From assembly GCA_003427395.1 (NCBI GenBank), contig BFEA01000154.1, positions 451,361 to 491,383 on the forward strand: a stretch of DNA of 40,023 nucleotides, given 5' to 3'. Shown piece by piece: positions 9,448-19,645 of this stretch (position 1 is its first letter; each line of letters opens with the position of its first letter). The notes below the pieces were generated by a model. The model had not been told where the DNA came from and ran no database searches. It saw nothing but the letters and a program-made list of their open reading frames with translations. Position numbers and translations under genes: made by a program. The stretch is from Chara braunii. Its lineage: Eukaryota; Streptophyta; Charophyceae; Charales; Characeae.

Positions 9448-10726
9448 CCCAGGGACACTCGAAGTGTCTATGGTTCAGAGTCACGATTTTGTCAGTGCCT
9501 TATGAGCCTCTTGAGGATCATGCCACTCCTCTTCTACCAGCTTAAGGAAGTCATCCAATTCATATGACCGCCCAAGCGCGGAAGTCATGACTGTATCCCT
9601 GTAACTGCACTAAACCAGTCAACCATCTTGCTGCACTCCCCTCTAAATAAGAGGCAGCCACATGCACTTCCTCGTGTGGCAAGGTCAGTTTACACTTGAC
9701 GTAGACCGGCACTGACCTCAACCATGTGTCAAGGTCTTCGCCCCTCTTGTCCCCTGAAAAGGGTTTGGGCGAGGCGATGGCCGTCTTTGGAACCCACAGT
9801 GTTCGTCCCGACACCTGTCCCACTCCAGGTTTTGGACCTTGGGGACTAGGCTGCTGCACTTGCTGCCGCTGGGGCTGTGTACTCTGCGGCTGTGCAGGCT
9901 GCGAGACAGCAGGCTGCCCTGTCACGGCAACTTGCGACAGAAGTTGGGAGTACACTGTCTGTACAGGAATCTGTACACTAGGACCTGCCAAGAACCCTCC
10001 TGTTAGCGGCATACCTAGGGAACCGGCTTGGACCGATGTTGGGGAGACATATGGGGATACCCCAGTCACCGGTGGGACAAAAGGAGGAGGATGTACAACG
10101 GGCCAGGCACCGGGCCCGGACGGTGATGGTGCTGCCTGCGCTCGCCTAGCAAGTACGGTCAGACTCTGCTGAATGTCTTGAAGAAGAGCCGTATGGTGGT
10201 CCTGCATTTCTACTACATTTAGCAGGACGGACCGTAGGGTCCTCACATTCATCAGGTCCATCTCCTCTGACTCACTAACGCCGGCTTGTCTCCGCTGCAT
10301 CCTGGCTCTTCTTCTAATCATTTTCTCTTTCTCTGCCTTAATCTCTCCTAACGTGTGCTGTAGCTGTTCCTCCCGAATAGCTGCTCGCTGTATGGCGACC
10401 TCCTCGGGGGTCAACACCATCGGCTGGCTTGCCATAGCGCCAGTGGACTGACTTAGGGTCTGTGCGACCGTTGACCCTACAGAACTTGAACCACTAGCCT
10501 GAGAGGTCTGCTGCGCAGCGGTGGCCATGGCTGCTGAAGTAGCGGCCTCGCTTGCAAATGCCCTGCTTGCCTCTGCGGCCCTAGCTCTACACTGCTGTGG
10601 CTGCCTCTCTCTCGGCTGGCGGAATAAGAGTCTGTCGCCCTCTGGTCCTAATGACAAGTGGGCTATCGGACGTCTTGCTGACCGCAAGATCCTGTCGTCC
10701 GGTTGTGGGACCTCCTTGTCACTCAT
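9448..10726 (-). pseudogene. Element 1 Gag N-terminal part
   Basis: The 388-codon frame starts MSDKEVPQPDDRILRSARRP at 10726. It contains an Ala/Gln/Ser-rich region, a charged helix (EIKAEKEKMIRRRARMQRRQ) and a Pro/Gln-rich spacer. It ends in a retrotransposon Gag domain: PKPFSGDKRGEDLDTWLRSV followed by AASYLEGSAARWL. It runs off frame near 9580; the sequence resumes in another frame as GRSYELDDFLKLVEEEWHD near 9500-9570. A single indel therefore separates it from the nucleocapsid part. Gag would form the virus-like particle. Confidence 0.85.
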
Positions 10727-11974
10727 AGGGTATAACGCTGTACACGATCTGCACTAGGACACTCCTGATGCCTACCGCAGCATGATGTATAGACCGATTT
10801 CAAATAAATAAAATAAGTAATCGGTGGCTATGTCAGAGACGATGCATTTGGGTCCAACAGAGTTCAGATTCCTACAAACAAAACTATTCTACTTTGACTA
10901 GTCCGCAAACAGAAAGCACAATGAACAGAAAACAGTTCTAGCTATGCTGTTTGTCAGATGTTAATGGCTGTACATCTAACTAATCAAAATAAGAACAGAA
11001 TCGTTTGTTGGGTCTGTTTGCAGAGTGGAATCTTTCCCAAACTTACCACCTGGAATCTACCCCTCCCTCGGTTCTTCCTGAATGTCTCTTGTCGGCAGTG
11101 TCCCTGAGCAATCGGGACAGCGTGCGTGTCTAAAGGTGTGCACACGGCCCACCCCTGTGCCCCAAGTCCCGCTGAGGTGGCCAGCCCTGCACACTATTTA
11201 TCCTCACGTGCAGCGAGCCTTACACCGACCAATTGGCTGATCAGACGGCCCCTGAAGTCCTCAGGAATTATTTAACGTCGCAAGCAGGACGACGATCACA
11301 GCCAATGGAAGGTCCCCGCCGGTACTTATTTATAGATGTACGGTACTCGTCTTTCCCATAGGGCTGGCCTGCCCGTCACAACCCCTCTATAGCGTTGAGC
11401 AGACAAAGTACAAAGCAGCAAAGCATGCGTGCTCTACTCCCGGTGGGTTGGCATGGTGACCGTGACCCAGTGCTTCGTCCAGGGCCCTTCAGATAGCTCC
11501 GCCCTCTCCTTCCAGATGCTCCACGTGAACACTGACGACTGTCAAGGTTGAGCGCACACAACTCCTCGCATGAGAGGACTCTCAAGACAGAATAGACATC
11601 CTCACGGTAAGAAGTGTCGAAGAGGGTAGATAAGGTTAGGTGCAACGTACCTCAAAATAGTTGCCTCCAACCACAGATATTCTCACCAGATGACCTGATG
11701 CCGATTGTGATGACCAATCGCTGCCTCGGCACAAGCAGCATTAATACCGCCGTTCCACCTCAGCATCAATCGCACATCAGATAGTTCTCATCACACTGCG
11801 AACACCCAATAATCACCACATAGTAGCCTTCCTGGTGATACCCCTCACCTCCTGGGTCGCCTCACTTGTCTCCACCCTCCTCACTACACACCTCCCACGG
11901 CCGCTCGCCCAGCAGACCACGTGCATGTACCGCATAGGCAGAAGTTAAGCACCAGATGAGCGCACCGTACCACA
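10727..11974 (-). other. Untranslated leader of element 1
   Basis: Between the Gag start and the primer-binding site lie about 1.25 kb without a convincing protein. It is GC-balanced, non-repetitive sequence. A leader of this length is on the long side for a gypsy element. Confidence 0.6.
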
Positions 11975-11986
11975 GCTCCGATACCA
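11975..11986 (-). other. Primer-binding site of element 1
   Basis: The minus strand reads TGGTATCGGAGC, four bases after the 5' LTR. It differs by one base from TGGTATCAGAGC, the common plant retrotransposon site complementary to the 3' end of initiator methionine tRNA. The differing G can still pair with U by wobble. Confidence 0.85.
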
Positions 11987-11990
11987 AATT

Positions 11991-12997
11991 TCAAGGACAA
12001 TGAGCGATAGCGAACTTCAGAAATCAAACAGCGTCATACACATGAGGCCAGATAGTCGTGACCTCGGAACCAATAGCAGAATTGCATCACGAGTTTCACC
12101 AAATAAGAGCACAGCAAAAGCTCATAATTGACAATGCTGGAATAGTCTCATCATCATCAACGAAGAACCAATGTCGATATCCTATCTGGCGCTCGGCGCC
12201 CAGACTACAGGTGGCAGATCCTATCTAGCCTATCTACAATGCCGCTGATGACGTCAACAGCTCTCGGCCAATGCCGTAAGCCTCAAGCACCAGGTATGTC
12301 TCTCGTATCACTCACAACCTTGATCCCCAACTCACAGATGCCACATGCACCCAAGAACCACCATGCGCCCCATCCAGCATACAGCAGCGCAGCTCGGCTA
12401 TGGCTGCCTGCTCCTTNCAACTCACAGATGCCACATGCACCCAAGAACCACCATGCGCCCCATCCAGCATACAGCAGCGCAGCTCGGCTATGGCTGCCTG
12501 CTCCTTCCAGCTCGCCCGTGAGAGCGTAAGCGCTGGTCAGAGTTAGCGCAGCAGCGCTTGCGCAGCATGCAGCCAGTGCCCGAATGCCCAATGCGAAGGC
12601 AGGCCCTTCCCTATATCGAAGTGGCCTGTGGCTTCTGCGTGCGGTAATGCGGTACTGGGCCCCGGCGTAGAAGTTTCTGGTAGGCCCGAGTGGCTGAGCC
12701 CCAGTCGCTACAGAACAGGCCCTGAGCCTGAGTTAGTTGCCCGTACCGAACTGCTCACTGCCTGTGTTCGGTCCATATGAGGGTCTGGCCCAGGGCGTAT
12801 TTCAGATACATTTCTAAAATGGATGCCTGGGCCTGGGCGCTTGTAACCAACTGACGCTGCGCAACTGTCTGAATTTCCCCAGTTGCGTGCTGGCCTAAAA
12901 AGGGGCCCCTTGGCCTGAGTCGAGCCTACCTCCACTTAGGGCGGCCGACAACACTGCAAACAAGGCCGAGGGGCTCATCGGGGCCCTAGGCCTCGCA
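11991..12997 (-). repeat. 5' LTR of element 1 (LTR-A family)
   Basis: This matches the 3' LTR at 4388-5323 throughout. Its outer end CCTCGCA at 12997 abuts the duplication CTATT. Its inner end reads TTCAAGGAC where the other copy has TGCAAGGAC. It is about 1007 bp long only because an 89-bp segment is doubled around an N at 12417; without that it is about 917 bp. TGACGTCA is at 12249-12256 and the donor-like CAGGTATGT at 12291-12299. Confidence 0.92.
12328..12506. other. 89-bp duplication around a single N (likely assembly join)
   Basis: 12328-12416 (CAACTCACAGATGCC ... CTGCTCCTT) is repeated exactly at 12418-12506, with one N at 12417 between. The other LTR of the same element has the segment once. 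The simplest reading is that two contig ends overlapping by 89 bp were placed side by side with a token gap base. Confidence 0.85.
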
Positions 12998-13002
12998 CTA
13001 TT
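12998..13002. repeat. Right target-site duplication of element 1 (CTATT)
   Basis: CTATT follows the outer TG...CA end of the 5' LTR and equals 4383-4387. It shows that element 1 arrived as one insertion and that 4388-12997 is not a chance pair of LTRs. Confidence 0.8.
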
Positions 13003-13018
13003 CCGGGGGGATGGGGGA

Positions 13019-13235
13019 GGGGGTTATAAATTGGGATTAAAGGGGTGTAAATGGGGATGTCTGAGTTCTTTTTTTTTTTTTTTTCCATCTTTTTTATATT
13101 TGATTCAATAAGCAATTCTGAGTGGGGGTTATGAATTGGGCTTAAAGGGGCTTAAAGGGGTTTAAATGGGGATGCCTGAGTTTGATTTTTTTGTTCTTTT
13201 TTATCTTCACTTCAGTAAGCAATTCTGCGTGAAGT
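13019..13235. repeat. Two diverged tandem copies with poly-T
   Basis: GGGGGTTATAAATTGGG near 13019 recurs as GGGGGTTATGAATTGGG near 13124. Both copies continue with TTAAAGGGG...AAATGGGGATG, CTGAGTT, a poly-T run and AGCAATTCTG. The period is about 105 bp. No coding meaning is seen. Confidence 0.75.
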
Positions 13236-13538
13236 TGCCTTGAACCCTCAGCCAAGAGTTGTTTGAATTGCAATTCTACACAACATCTTTTCAGAGTTTT
13301 TCTTGTTGATTTTTGTGTTTTTTTTTGCACAGGGGCTGCCGGGGACCAGCTGGGCAGCCTGGGCGTGTGTTCAGGAACGCTATTCGTGACCAGGCGCACG
13401 GACAATTAACCCAGGTTCCATGTTCATTTTCTGCTGTCAGTTGATTGTAATCGGGGCAGCCAAGATAAGGGTTGGAGTGTAGGAATGTTCTAATTTGGAA
13501 CAACTTTTGTTCCGTACCTTTTGTTATTTCTGTTCTAG

Positions 13539-14512
13539 GCTTATTGCAATCGTGGCAGCCAAGAGGGATCGAGCAGTCCTTTAGCAGAAATAGAGGTGGA
13601 TGTGAACGACTGTGCTTTGCAAGAGCCAGATCATCTGCGGAGCAGCAGGTCAGCAAAGGAGCAGTCAGGGGAAGGGCGTGCTGACGCGAAACACAAACAT
13701 TTGTCAAGAGAGGCAAATGCAGCCAAGGAACAGAATGCGGAGCACACAGCCAAGGCAAAGTTCGATACAAAGGGAGAACAATTGTATCAACCCGGCAAAA
13801 CAGGTCAGGAACGGAATGCAGGACCGGCGGAGGGGGGTCATCTTCTTGATCTTGAAGGAGGACATTTGACTTTGTCAAAAGATGCGGCAGGTGTCCAGGA
13901 ACAGAATGTGGAACAGCCAGGAGAGCCACATTATGTTCCTGGACTGGAGATGGAACAGATGAGAGAGGCACATTTTGTTCCTGGACCGGATGTAGAACTG
14001 ACGAGGAAGGCACATTCGGTACCTGGAACGGATGTGGAGCGGACAGGAGAGGCGTGTCTTGGTACGGATGAAGAAAAATTGTCATTTGAGGTGAAAGAAG
14101 GTGCTGAGGAGCAGAATGTAGAGGACATGGTGGAGGTGTGTGTTGATGCGAATGAGCCACAACGACATTGGGTAAAAGATGTTCAAGAAGCCCAAGAAGA
14201 GAATTTGCAAAATGGTGGTATTTCCAATCCGGTGCCCATAAGAAGGCTGAGTCCGGATGAACTGAAGAAAAAGAAGGGTGTGAGGAAGCTTGCAGAGATG
14301 CTGTTTCTTATTCAAAAGGTACTTTGTCAACTTCAGATCATGTCCGTCCGGTGTGACCAGTTGTGTGGCATCTTATCTATCGCTTGGATTGTGTTGTGCC
14401 TTTCTGAGGCCATACTCAGACTAGAACTTTCCGAAATGTATCTAGCGATTATGGCAGACCTGGATGAATCTGACTGCAATCATGTCCAGAGCTTAGTAGA
14501 AAAAGTCCTAGT
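13539..14512 (+). CDS. Possible host exon encoding an acidic, repeat-containing protein
   Basis: A splice-acceptor-like TTTCTGTTCTAG ends at 13538, and one frame then stays open until a stop at 14514. The strong donor-like GTGAGTATG starts at 14513, so an exon of about 974 bases is plausible; an alternative donor is CAAAAG/GTACTT at 14318. The protein is rich in Glu, Gln and Lys. Around residues 126-173 it has imperfect 14-residue repeats built on VPG: EPHYVPGLEMEQMREAHFVP, GPDVELTRKAHSVPGTDVER. Further on are a lysine-rich patch (SPDELKKKKGVRKL), a hydrophobic stretch (LCGILSIAWIVLCLSEAILR) that could be a membrane helix, and an acidic end (MADLDESD). No family was recognised. It could be an upstream exon of the CRM gene or of another gene; the sequence alone does not say. 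Confidence 0.35.
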
Positions 14513-14518
14513 GTGAGT

Positions 14519-14754
14519 ATGCACTCGTTGTTTTAAGGTATGGTGCCTGCCGGTACATCACCCAGGTAAAATTGAGAATTGAAATCGAGCTAATCCAAAG
14601 TTTTTGGAGGCTTGGGGCCACCGGACCAAAATGGCTGGCACCACCAGCCAAAAGAAAATAAAAAGCATTGCGCTGTCCTTTCCACAAAACTTGTTGCGTA
14701 GGGGGAATCCACCTCGGCAAAAAGAAAGAGCGCTCAGATGTACTTGTAGTTTAA
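14519..14754. other. Unassigned, possible intron
   Basis: No coding region or repeat landmark was recognised between the possible exon and the following tandem pair. Confidence 0.4.
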
Positions 14755-14871
14755 GGAAAATATCTGCTGTGAGGCAGGTTCACCTTCCTGATCAAGGAAG
14801 CCAACCCCTGCTCTGCTACCTGAGGAAATATCTGTTGTGAGGCGGCTTTGCCTGCCCTTATCAAGGAAGCC
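14755..14871. repeat. Two-copy tandem repeat, period about 68 bp
   Basis: GGAAAATATCTGCTGTGAGG at 14755 recurs as AGGAAATATCTGTTGTGAGG at about 14823. Each is followed by a C/T-rich part and ATCAAGGAAGCC. Confidence 0.7.
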
Positions 14872-15041
14872 TGCTATGTAAACCACCAGTCGAGCCAAGC
14901 CTATTTGTGCAAACGCCCCCACCGGGCCTGCCCAGGCTGGAAAGACACTCCATCACACCAACTTTACTTGAAATATGTTATTCCTTTTTTTTTTTTTTTT
15001 TTTAAGGCTAGGTCCTTTGAGCCCAACTAATTCAATCACCT
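14872..15041. other. Unassigned spacer with poly-T
   Basis: It contains a run of T at 14986-15003. No gene was recognised. Confidence 0.5.
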
Positions 15042-15326
15042 GTCGAATCTGACTGGGAGCCTTTTCAGGCCTTTTATCATTACAAGTGTACCCGCTGCGG
15101 TTACGCCAGTGGCGCAAGGGAGGAGCATTTGGCAGCGAGAGGGAGGGGGGCAAAGTGTCCTTTGTAGAGAGAGAGAGAGAGAGAGCACAGTTGCATGCAG
15201 GGCCGATGTCGAATCTGACTGGGAGCCCTTTCAGGCCTTTTATTATTACAAGTGTGCCTGCTGCGGTTACGCCCGTGGCACAAGGCAGGAGCATGTGCCA
15301 GCGAGAGGGAGGGGGGCAAAGTGTTG

Positions 15327-15395
<69 letters not shown>

Positions 15396-15807
15396 GCATG
15401 CAGGGCAAATGTGGGGTCGCTTTCCAGACCCATGCGTCGACTATGAAAGGCGGCCACGTCAATGAGTGACAGATCGATGAGGGGCACAGTTGCATGCAGG
15501 GCCAATGTGGGGTCACTTTCCAGAGCTATGGGTCGACTATGAAAGGCGACCACGTCAATGAGTGACGGATCGATGAGCGGGGGGGGGGGTGAGGCAGAGG
15601 GTGCGGGGGGAGAGAGAGAGAGAGTCTCGCTCCACTTTTCACAACATGCATAAAAGGCAAAAAATATGGCAATGCATCTTTCAATGTTCTAGCTGAAGAT
15701 TCATTCTCATTTTGCACATGTTGATTGCGAAAGGTGACCACGTCAACGAGTGACGGATCGATGAGCGGGGCAGGGGGCAAGGGGCTGGTGGCGGAGAGCG
15801 AGCGAGC

Positions 15808-15873
<66 letters not shown>

Positions 15874-15987
15874 ACAGTTGCATGCAGGGCTGATGTGGGG
15901 TCGCTGTCCAGAAGCATGGATCGATTATGAAAGGCAACCACATCAATGCGTGACGGATCGATGAGCGGGGGGTGGGAGGGGGGGGAG

Positions 15988-16062
<75 letters not shown>

Positions 16063-16080
16063 CTGTAGATAATGGGCCTC
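15042..16080. repeat. Complex tandem array with embedded (GA)n tracts
   Basis: Two units of about 166 bp begin GTCGAATCTGACTGGGAGCC at 15042 and 15208 and share AGGCCTTTTATYATTACAAG and AGCGAGAGGGAGGGGGGCAAA. From 15387 a shorter unit follows several times: GCACAGTTGCATGCAGGGC, then TCGACTATGAAAGGCG and TGACGGATCGATGAG (15389, 15485, 15725 partial, 15872). Each unit carries a GA tract of very different length: about 20 bp at 15166, 36 bp at 15330, 14 bp at 15612, about 65 bp at 15807, and about 67 bp at 15992. A G-run lies at 15365-15388. The units thus spread together with the microsatellite. Confidence 0.85.
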
Positions 16081-16144
16081 GCTGACCACATGCTCGAAAC
16101 ACACAATATGGCGATGTATCTTTCCACGTTCTAGCTGAAGATTC

Positions 16145-16368
16145 TGCAAGGAAAATGAGACAGAGCGATAGACAGAACACCAAATTGCAATATCACGTTG
16201 AAGACCAGATAGTTGTGCACCAAGCAGAAAGCACAATGCACCAAGATACAAGCCAAATAAGAGCAATACAATGAATTCAAATATCAATGTCGGCACTCTC
16301 TCGCCACACCAACATAGTATCCAATGTCGCCTTCTTGATCGGCGCTCAGCGCCCAGCCTATCCTACTC
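16145..16368 (-). repeat. LTR-A fragment (224 bp)
   Basis: TGCAAGGAAAATGAGACAG at 16145 matches the plus-strand left end of the LTR-A family. Family landmarks follow: AATAAGAGCAATACAATG near 16254 and GCTCAGCGCCCAGCC near 16344. It stops near 16368, where a repeated local sequence resumes, so about three quarters of the LTR are missing. Confidence 0.75.
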
Positions 16369-16390
16369 AGCAAGCTCACACGCACATGGT

Positions 16391-16508
16391 ACTGTATAAT
16401 TCCATGTTCTAGCAGAAGATTCATTCGGTTTTGCCTTTCCTTTTTTTGATTGATTGATTGATTGATTGGTGGGGGCGGGGTCGCCCCCCCACCCCCCACA
16501 CGAGCGCG

Positions 16509-16539
<31 letters not shown>

Positions 16540-16623
16540 GTAGTCCTGTATAATTCCATGTTCTAGCGGAAGATTCATTCGATTTTGCCTTTTTTTTTTT
16601 TTGATTGATTGATTGATTGATTG
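16391..16623. repeat. Duplicated unit with (GATT)n and (CA)n
   Basis: A unit containing TATAATTCCATGTTCTAGC, then GAAGATTCATTCG and TTTTGCC, occurs at about 16395 and again at about 16548. Each copy ends in a poly-T and a (GATT)5 run (16447-16468 and 16603-16622). Between them lie a C/G-rich part and (CA)n at 16513-16539. Confidence 0.8.
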
Positions 16624-17887
16624 TGCAAAGAATATGAGCAAGAGCGATATACAGAAAACCAAGTTGCGAAATCACGCAGATGCCCAAGTAGTCATGTACG
16701 AGCAGAGAGTGCAAATGCACCGAGATTCCATTCAGATAAAAGCAATACAATGGACTCACAAGCCAATGTCCAAACCCTCAGGCCACACCAACACCGTATC
16801 CAATGTCGCTCCTACTCTGTCTGGCGCCCAGCGCCCAGCCTACACTACTCGCCTATCCTACAACACCAGCGTTCACGCAACAGGCTCACTTCGACCTTGA
16901 AGACCAATGTACATGACGTCAACACCATAGCTGACCTTCCTCATGCATCAGGTATGTATGTCGTCTCTCCTCATCACCCCTGACTTCCCACAGTGTGCAT
17001 TCTCAACACCCAAAGACCACCATCGCCATCCAGACCTGCGCCCAGCAGCCCAGCTATGGCTGCCGTGCGCCACTGCCCAGCAGTGCACCTCACACCTCAG
17101 CGCCCGTGCGCGCGACCCAGCCGGCAGCTTCGTGCAGACCACGAAGTTGCAACGCAGCAGCGTGGCTGCATTGCCTGCCTAGGCCAGAATGACTTGCCCA
17201 GCAATGCTCACTTTCCTATATGGAAAGTGAGCTCAGCCTCTGCTGCCTCTTGGGCCTGGCTGGGCGAGCATCCAGTAGCTTCCAGTCGGGCCTCAGTGTC
17301 TGCGTCCAGGCCCAGTTGCAGTTACGGCTCGGGCCCTTTACAGTTGGGCACGTCCAGGCAGTCCACGGGCCTCCACATGTTCGCTGTGATCTCATTGGCT
17401 CACGGCCACTTTGTGCCGACAATGCTGCAATCTCATTGGTTTGTGGCTGTTGTAAAATGTGTCGGCCTCTGAAAGCACACGCCCAGGGCCTTAACTGTAC
17501 GGGGCCCTGGGCTCAACTGCCCGTCGGGGCTGCAACTTCCGGAAAGAGCCTGGAGAGGCTCACGTTGCTCTGTAACCAAACTGGCATGCTACAACTGTCT
17601 GATACCCACATATGGAAAAATGTCAAATCTTGGCCTCTTGTGAATATTCAGGCCCGCCTTCACTTAGGGCGAGCACAGGGCTTGCTGAGGGCCTCTGCCC
17701 AGAACATGTGCATGTCTGTTAAGGGCCCCGCAAGGGCTCATTCCCCGCACATATACAACCCCTTTTGGGTGATCACCCTGGCCTGTGCCCAAGGCCTTGG
17801 CACATATTGGCAGGCCCGCCTTCACTTAGGGCGGGCAAGGCCTTTCCCAACACTGTCGAGGGACCGGCGAGGGGTCAAATCCTCGCA
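16624..17887 (-). repeat. LTR-A copy, 3' LTR of a truncated element
   Basis: The plus strand runs from TGCAAAGAATATGAGC to TCAAATCCTCGCA. Family landmarks are TGACGTCA at 16914-16921, the donor-like CAGGTATGT at 16949-16957, the hairpin CACTTTCC-TATAT-GGAAAGTG at 17209-17229, and GCCCGCCTTCACTTAGGGCG at 17652 and 17814. Part of its right end is duplicated, which explains its length of 1264 bp. Directly after it (17888-18052) comes a remnant of pol, so this is a 3' LTR and not a solo copy. Confidence 0.85.
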
Positions 17888-18052
17888 TACCTTCCACCTT
17901 AGCTTTGAAAGTCCCGTGAGAAGCCTTTAAATCCTTCATCCACCTGATGTCTGCAGTAACTTGGTGCAGTAGAACTTCTTGGAAGATGCAGAAGATATGA
18001 CGTCCAGGAGGCCTTGCTTGGGATGTCTCTATCCATGGTTGGGGGCAGCACG
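17888..18052 (-). pseudogene. Pol 3'-end remnant attached to the LTR-A copy
   Basis: The plus-strand pieces CCGTGAGAAG near 17921 and GTCTCTATCCATGGTTGG, followed by GGGCAGCA near 18026, match element 1 at 5350 and 5585-5614. In element 1 these code the end of integrase and the tail. The part between is shorter here, so the remnant is internally deleted. A purine run on the minus strand next to the LTR could be its polypurine tract. Confidence 0.65.
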
Positions 18053-19570
18053 CATTCTTAATGAATGATAGAATCAGTTTTCATCATCTATGCGTGCAGG
18101 CAAGTATCCTACAGATTGAGGAGGCTTTACTAGAAGGTGCCAACCAGATTAGAAACCAGACCGGATATCAGATCAGACTGCTGACTACCCCTTTAATTAG
18201 CTATTGTAGTATTCTAGATGTCAAGTCTTTATGTAACTGCTCATGGCCTACCCTAGACTCATTCTCCGTACTTGACATAAAGTCTTTCTACTATACAGTG
18301 ATCCTGAGCAAATCAACAACCCACATCAGCTGCTTCTGAATAAATTCTGAGCTGGCATACAGTTGTGTTGATAGTCAAGTTTGAGATAGGAAGGAGTCTA
18401 CTAGTATAAGCGTGCAGCATAACTGCCACAACGTACAAAGTCCTTTTTCGGGGCTTCGGGATGTCTTCCTGAAGGTATTTCGCAGTTAGTTGTCCTTCTA
18501 TCTCGGCCACTTGCTTTTTTGCAGTGTGGTTATAAGGTTGACATCTTCAGATTGTTTGAGCGGTTAGGCAGTCTGATAACTCATGTAGGTCTGTCCATAC
18601 CTTAGTTAGCCCTTGAGATCTCAGGAATAGCGATTACCTAGCTTACTGCAAAGATCAGTCCTTTCCGTAAAATACCTTACATTTTTTTTTCTCATACATT
18701 TGAGAAACAGATCCAAACGGAGAAGGAAGGTTTTGTATATCATTCAGGACAACCATAGGCATTAGCGTAGATTCTCTGCTTTCTATCCGAGTTCGAAGTG
18801 CCCAGTCACATGTTTGTTTTCATTCTAAAAATAAACTACTCAAAGGTGTTTATCGTAATTTTCCAATTACTAGTTCAGAAATTAAGTTTTATATTATTTA
18901 TTTGGAGAACCTCAGTCTCCGCGTCCCCATGTCTTTTAGTTAGATTTTCATACATATAATGATCCCTAGGGGTACGTGTATGGCCCTATCCATCTCTCCT
19001 TCGTTTGATTTGCCAGTCGTCATCTCTCAACATACTTAAAGTATCATCCTGTCGTTCTTTCCTTCAAGGGAAGGAGTGTTAACTATCTGTTGGACAAACA
19101 CCCTGTCTATGATTCCTGGCCAGTTCCAAGAAGAATACGGACATACTTAGCGACAACATTTTCTTTCTCAGAAGAAGCTTGATAGGCGCTTCCGAGGTTC
19201 AGAGATTAGGCAAATATCCCACCTGTGGTTTTGTATGTCCCCATAGGAACAATTCAACCTTGAAGTGGTACCTCCTAGCGGAATGTCACATAAAGCTTGT
19301 CGCTATCCGGCAAACGAGGCTATTGTCCACAGTTGCCTTCCCCCTTAGCTGGAGGAACTCGCTACAAGTTTCATGTATCCATTACACACATCTTTTTGGT
19401 GTGGCCTACAGCAGACTCTATAGTTCTCCTTGGCCGCTGCACTAGATCCTAGAGCACAGCATTCCCACCAAAAACGATTAGTGTGTCCCACGTAGAGTCT
19501 TCGTCTGCGAGAGCCCTATCAGGTTAAGGGCGTTTAACTCTGACTTCTACCCAACCTCAGGACCTCAACT
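18053..19570. other. Unassigned AT-richer segment
   Basis: About 1.5 kb have clearly lower GC than the neighbours and no microsatellites. A minus-strand frame at 18313-18510 reads AEIEGQLTAKYLQEDIPKPR and looks protein-like, but no family was recognised. It sits where the inside of the truncated gypsy element would be, and a known gag-pol linker piece follows at 19575. It may be old element sequence or an unrelated insertion. Confidence 0.4.
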
Positions 19571-19645
19571 ATGGTCACCCAGGCAGCTAACGGGTCTTCC
19601 ATAGACCGCTTTCCAGCTAGCTCCTCTAAAGACTCACAGTGTCTC
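19571..19645 (-). pseudogene. Gag-pol linker fragment of an element 1 relative
   Basis: The plus strand, with ACGGGTCTTCCATAGACC and CCAGCTAGCTCCTCTAAAGA, aligns with element 1 at 8649-8720. On the minus strand it reads ESLEELAGKRSMEDPLAAW, against ESLEELAEEWSRSDPLASW in element 1. The similarity ends abruptly after about 70 bp on the right. Confidence 0.65.

Larger units (their letters stand above)
4388..12997 (-). mobile_element. Element 1: complete Ty3/gypsy chromovirus LTR retrotransposon, inactive
   Basis: This 8.6-kb element has direct-repeat LTRs (4388-5323 and 11991-12997), flanking CTATT duplications, a primer-binding site for initiator methionine tRNA at 11975-11986, and a polypurine tract at 5324-5336. 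On the minus strand it codes, in order, Gag with a zinc knuckle, a protease remnant, reverse transcriptase, RNase H, integrase and a chromodomain-like tail. That order is the Ty3/gypsy (Metaviridae) order, and the C-terminal tail points to chromoviruses. Several frameshifts and stops interrupt gag-pol, the protease active site is missing and the RT YLDD box reads SLDD, so this copy cannot move on its own. Confidence 0.93.

Noticed and set aside
13291-14160. Long minus-strand frame (289 codons) opposite the acidic exon
   Set aside because: Its repeats (SVPxPVQEHN) mirror the plus-strand repeat units. It has no splice or start support, and the plus strand has acceptor and donor signals.
16987-16993. 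Mini-intron between the LTR-A antisense donor and the next CAG
   Set aside because: The spacing of 42-50 bases is below the usual minimum for plant introns, and two copies lack the CAG. A more distant acceptor is likelier.
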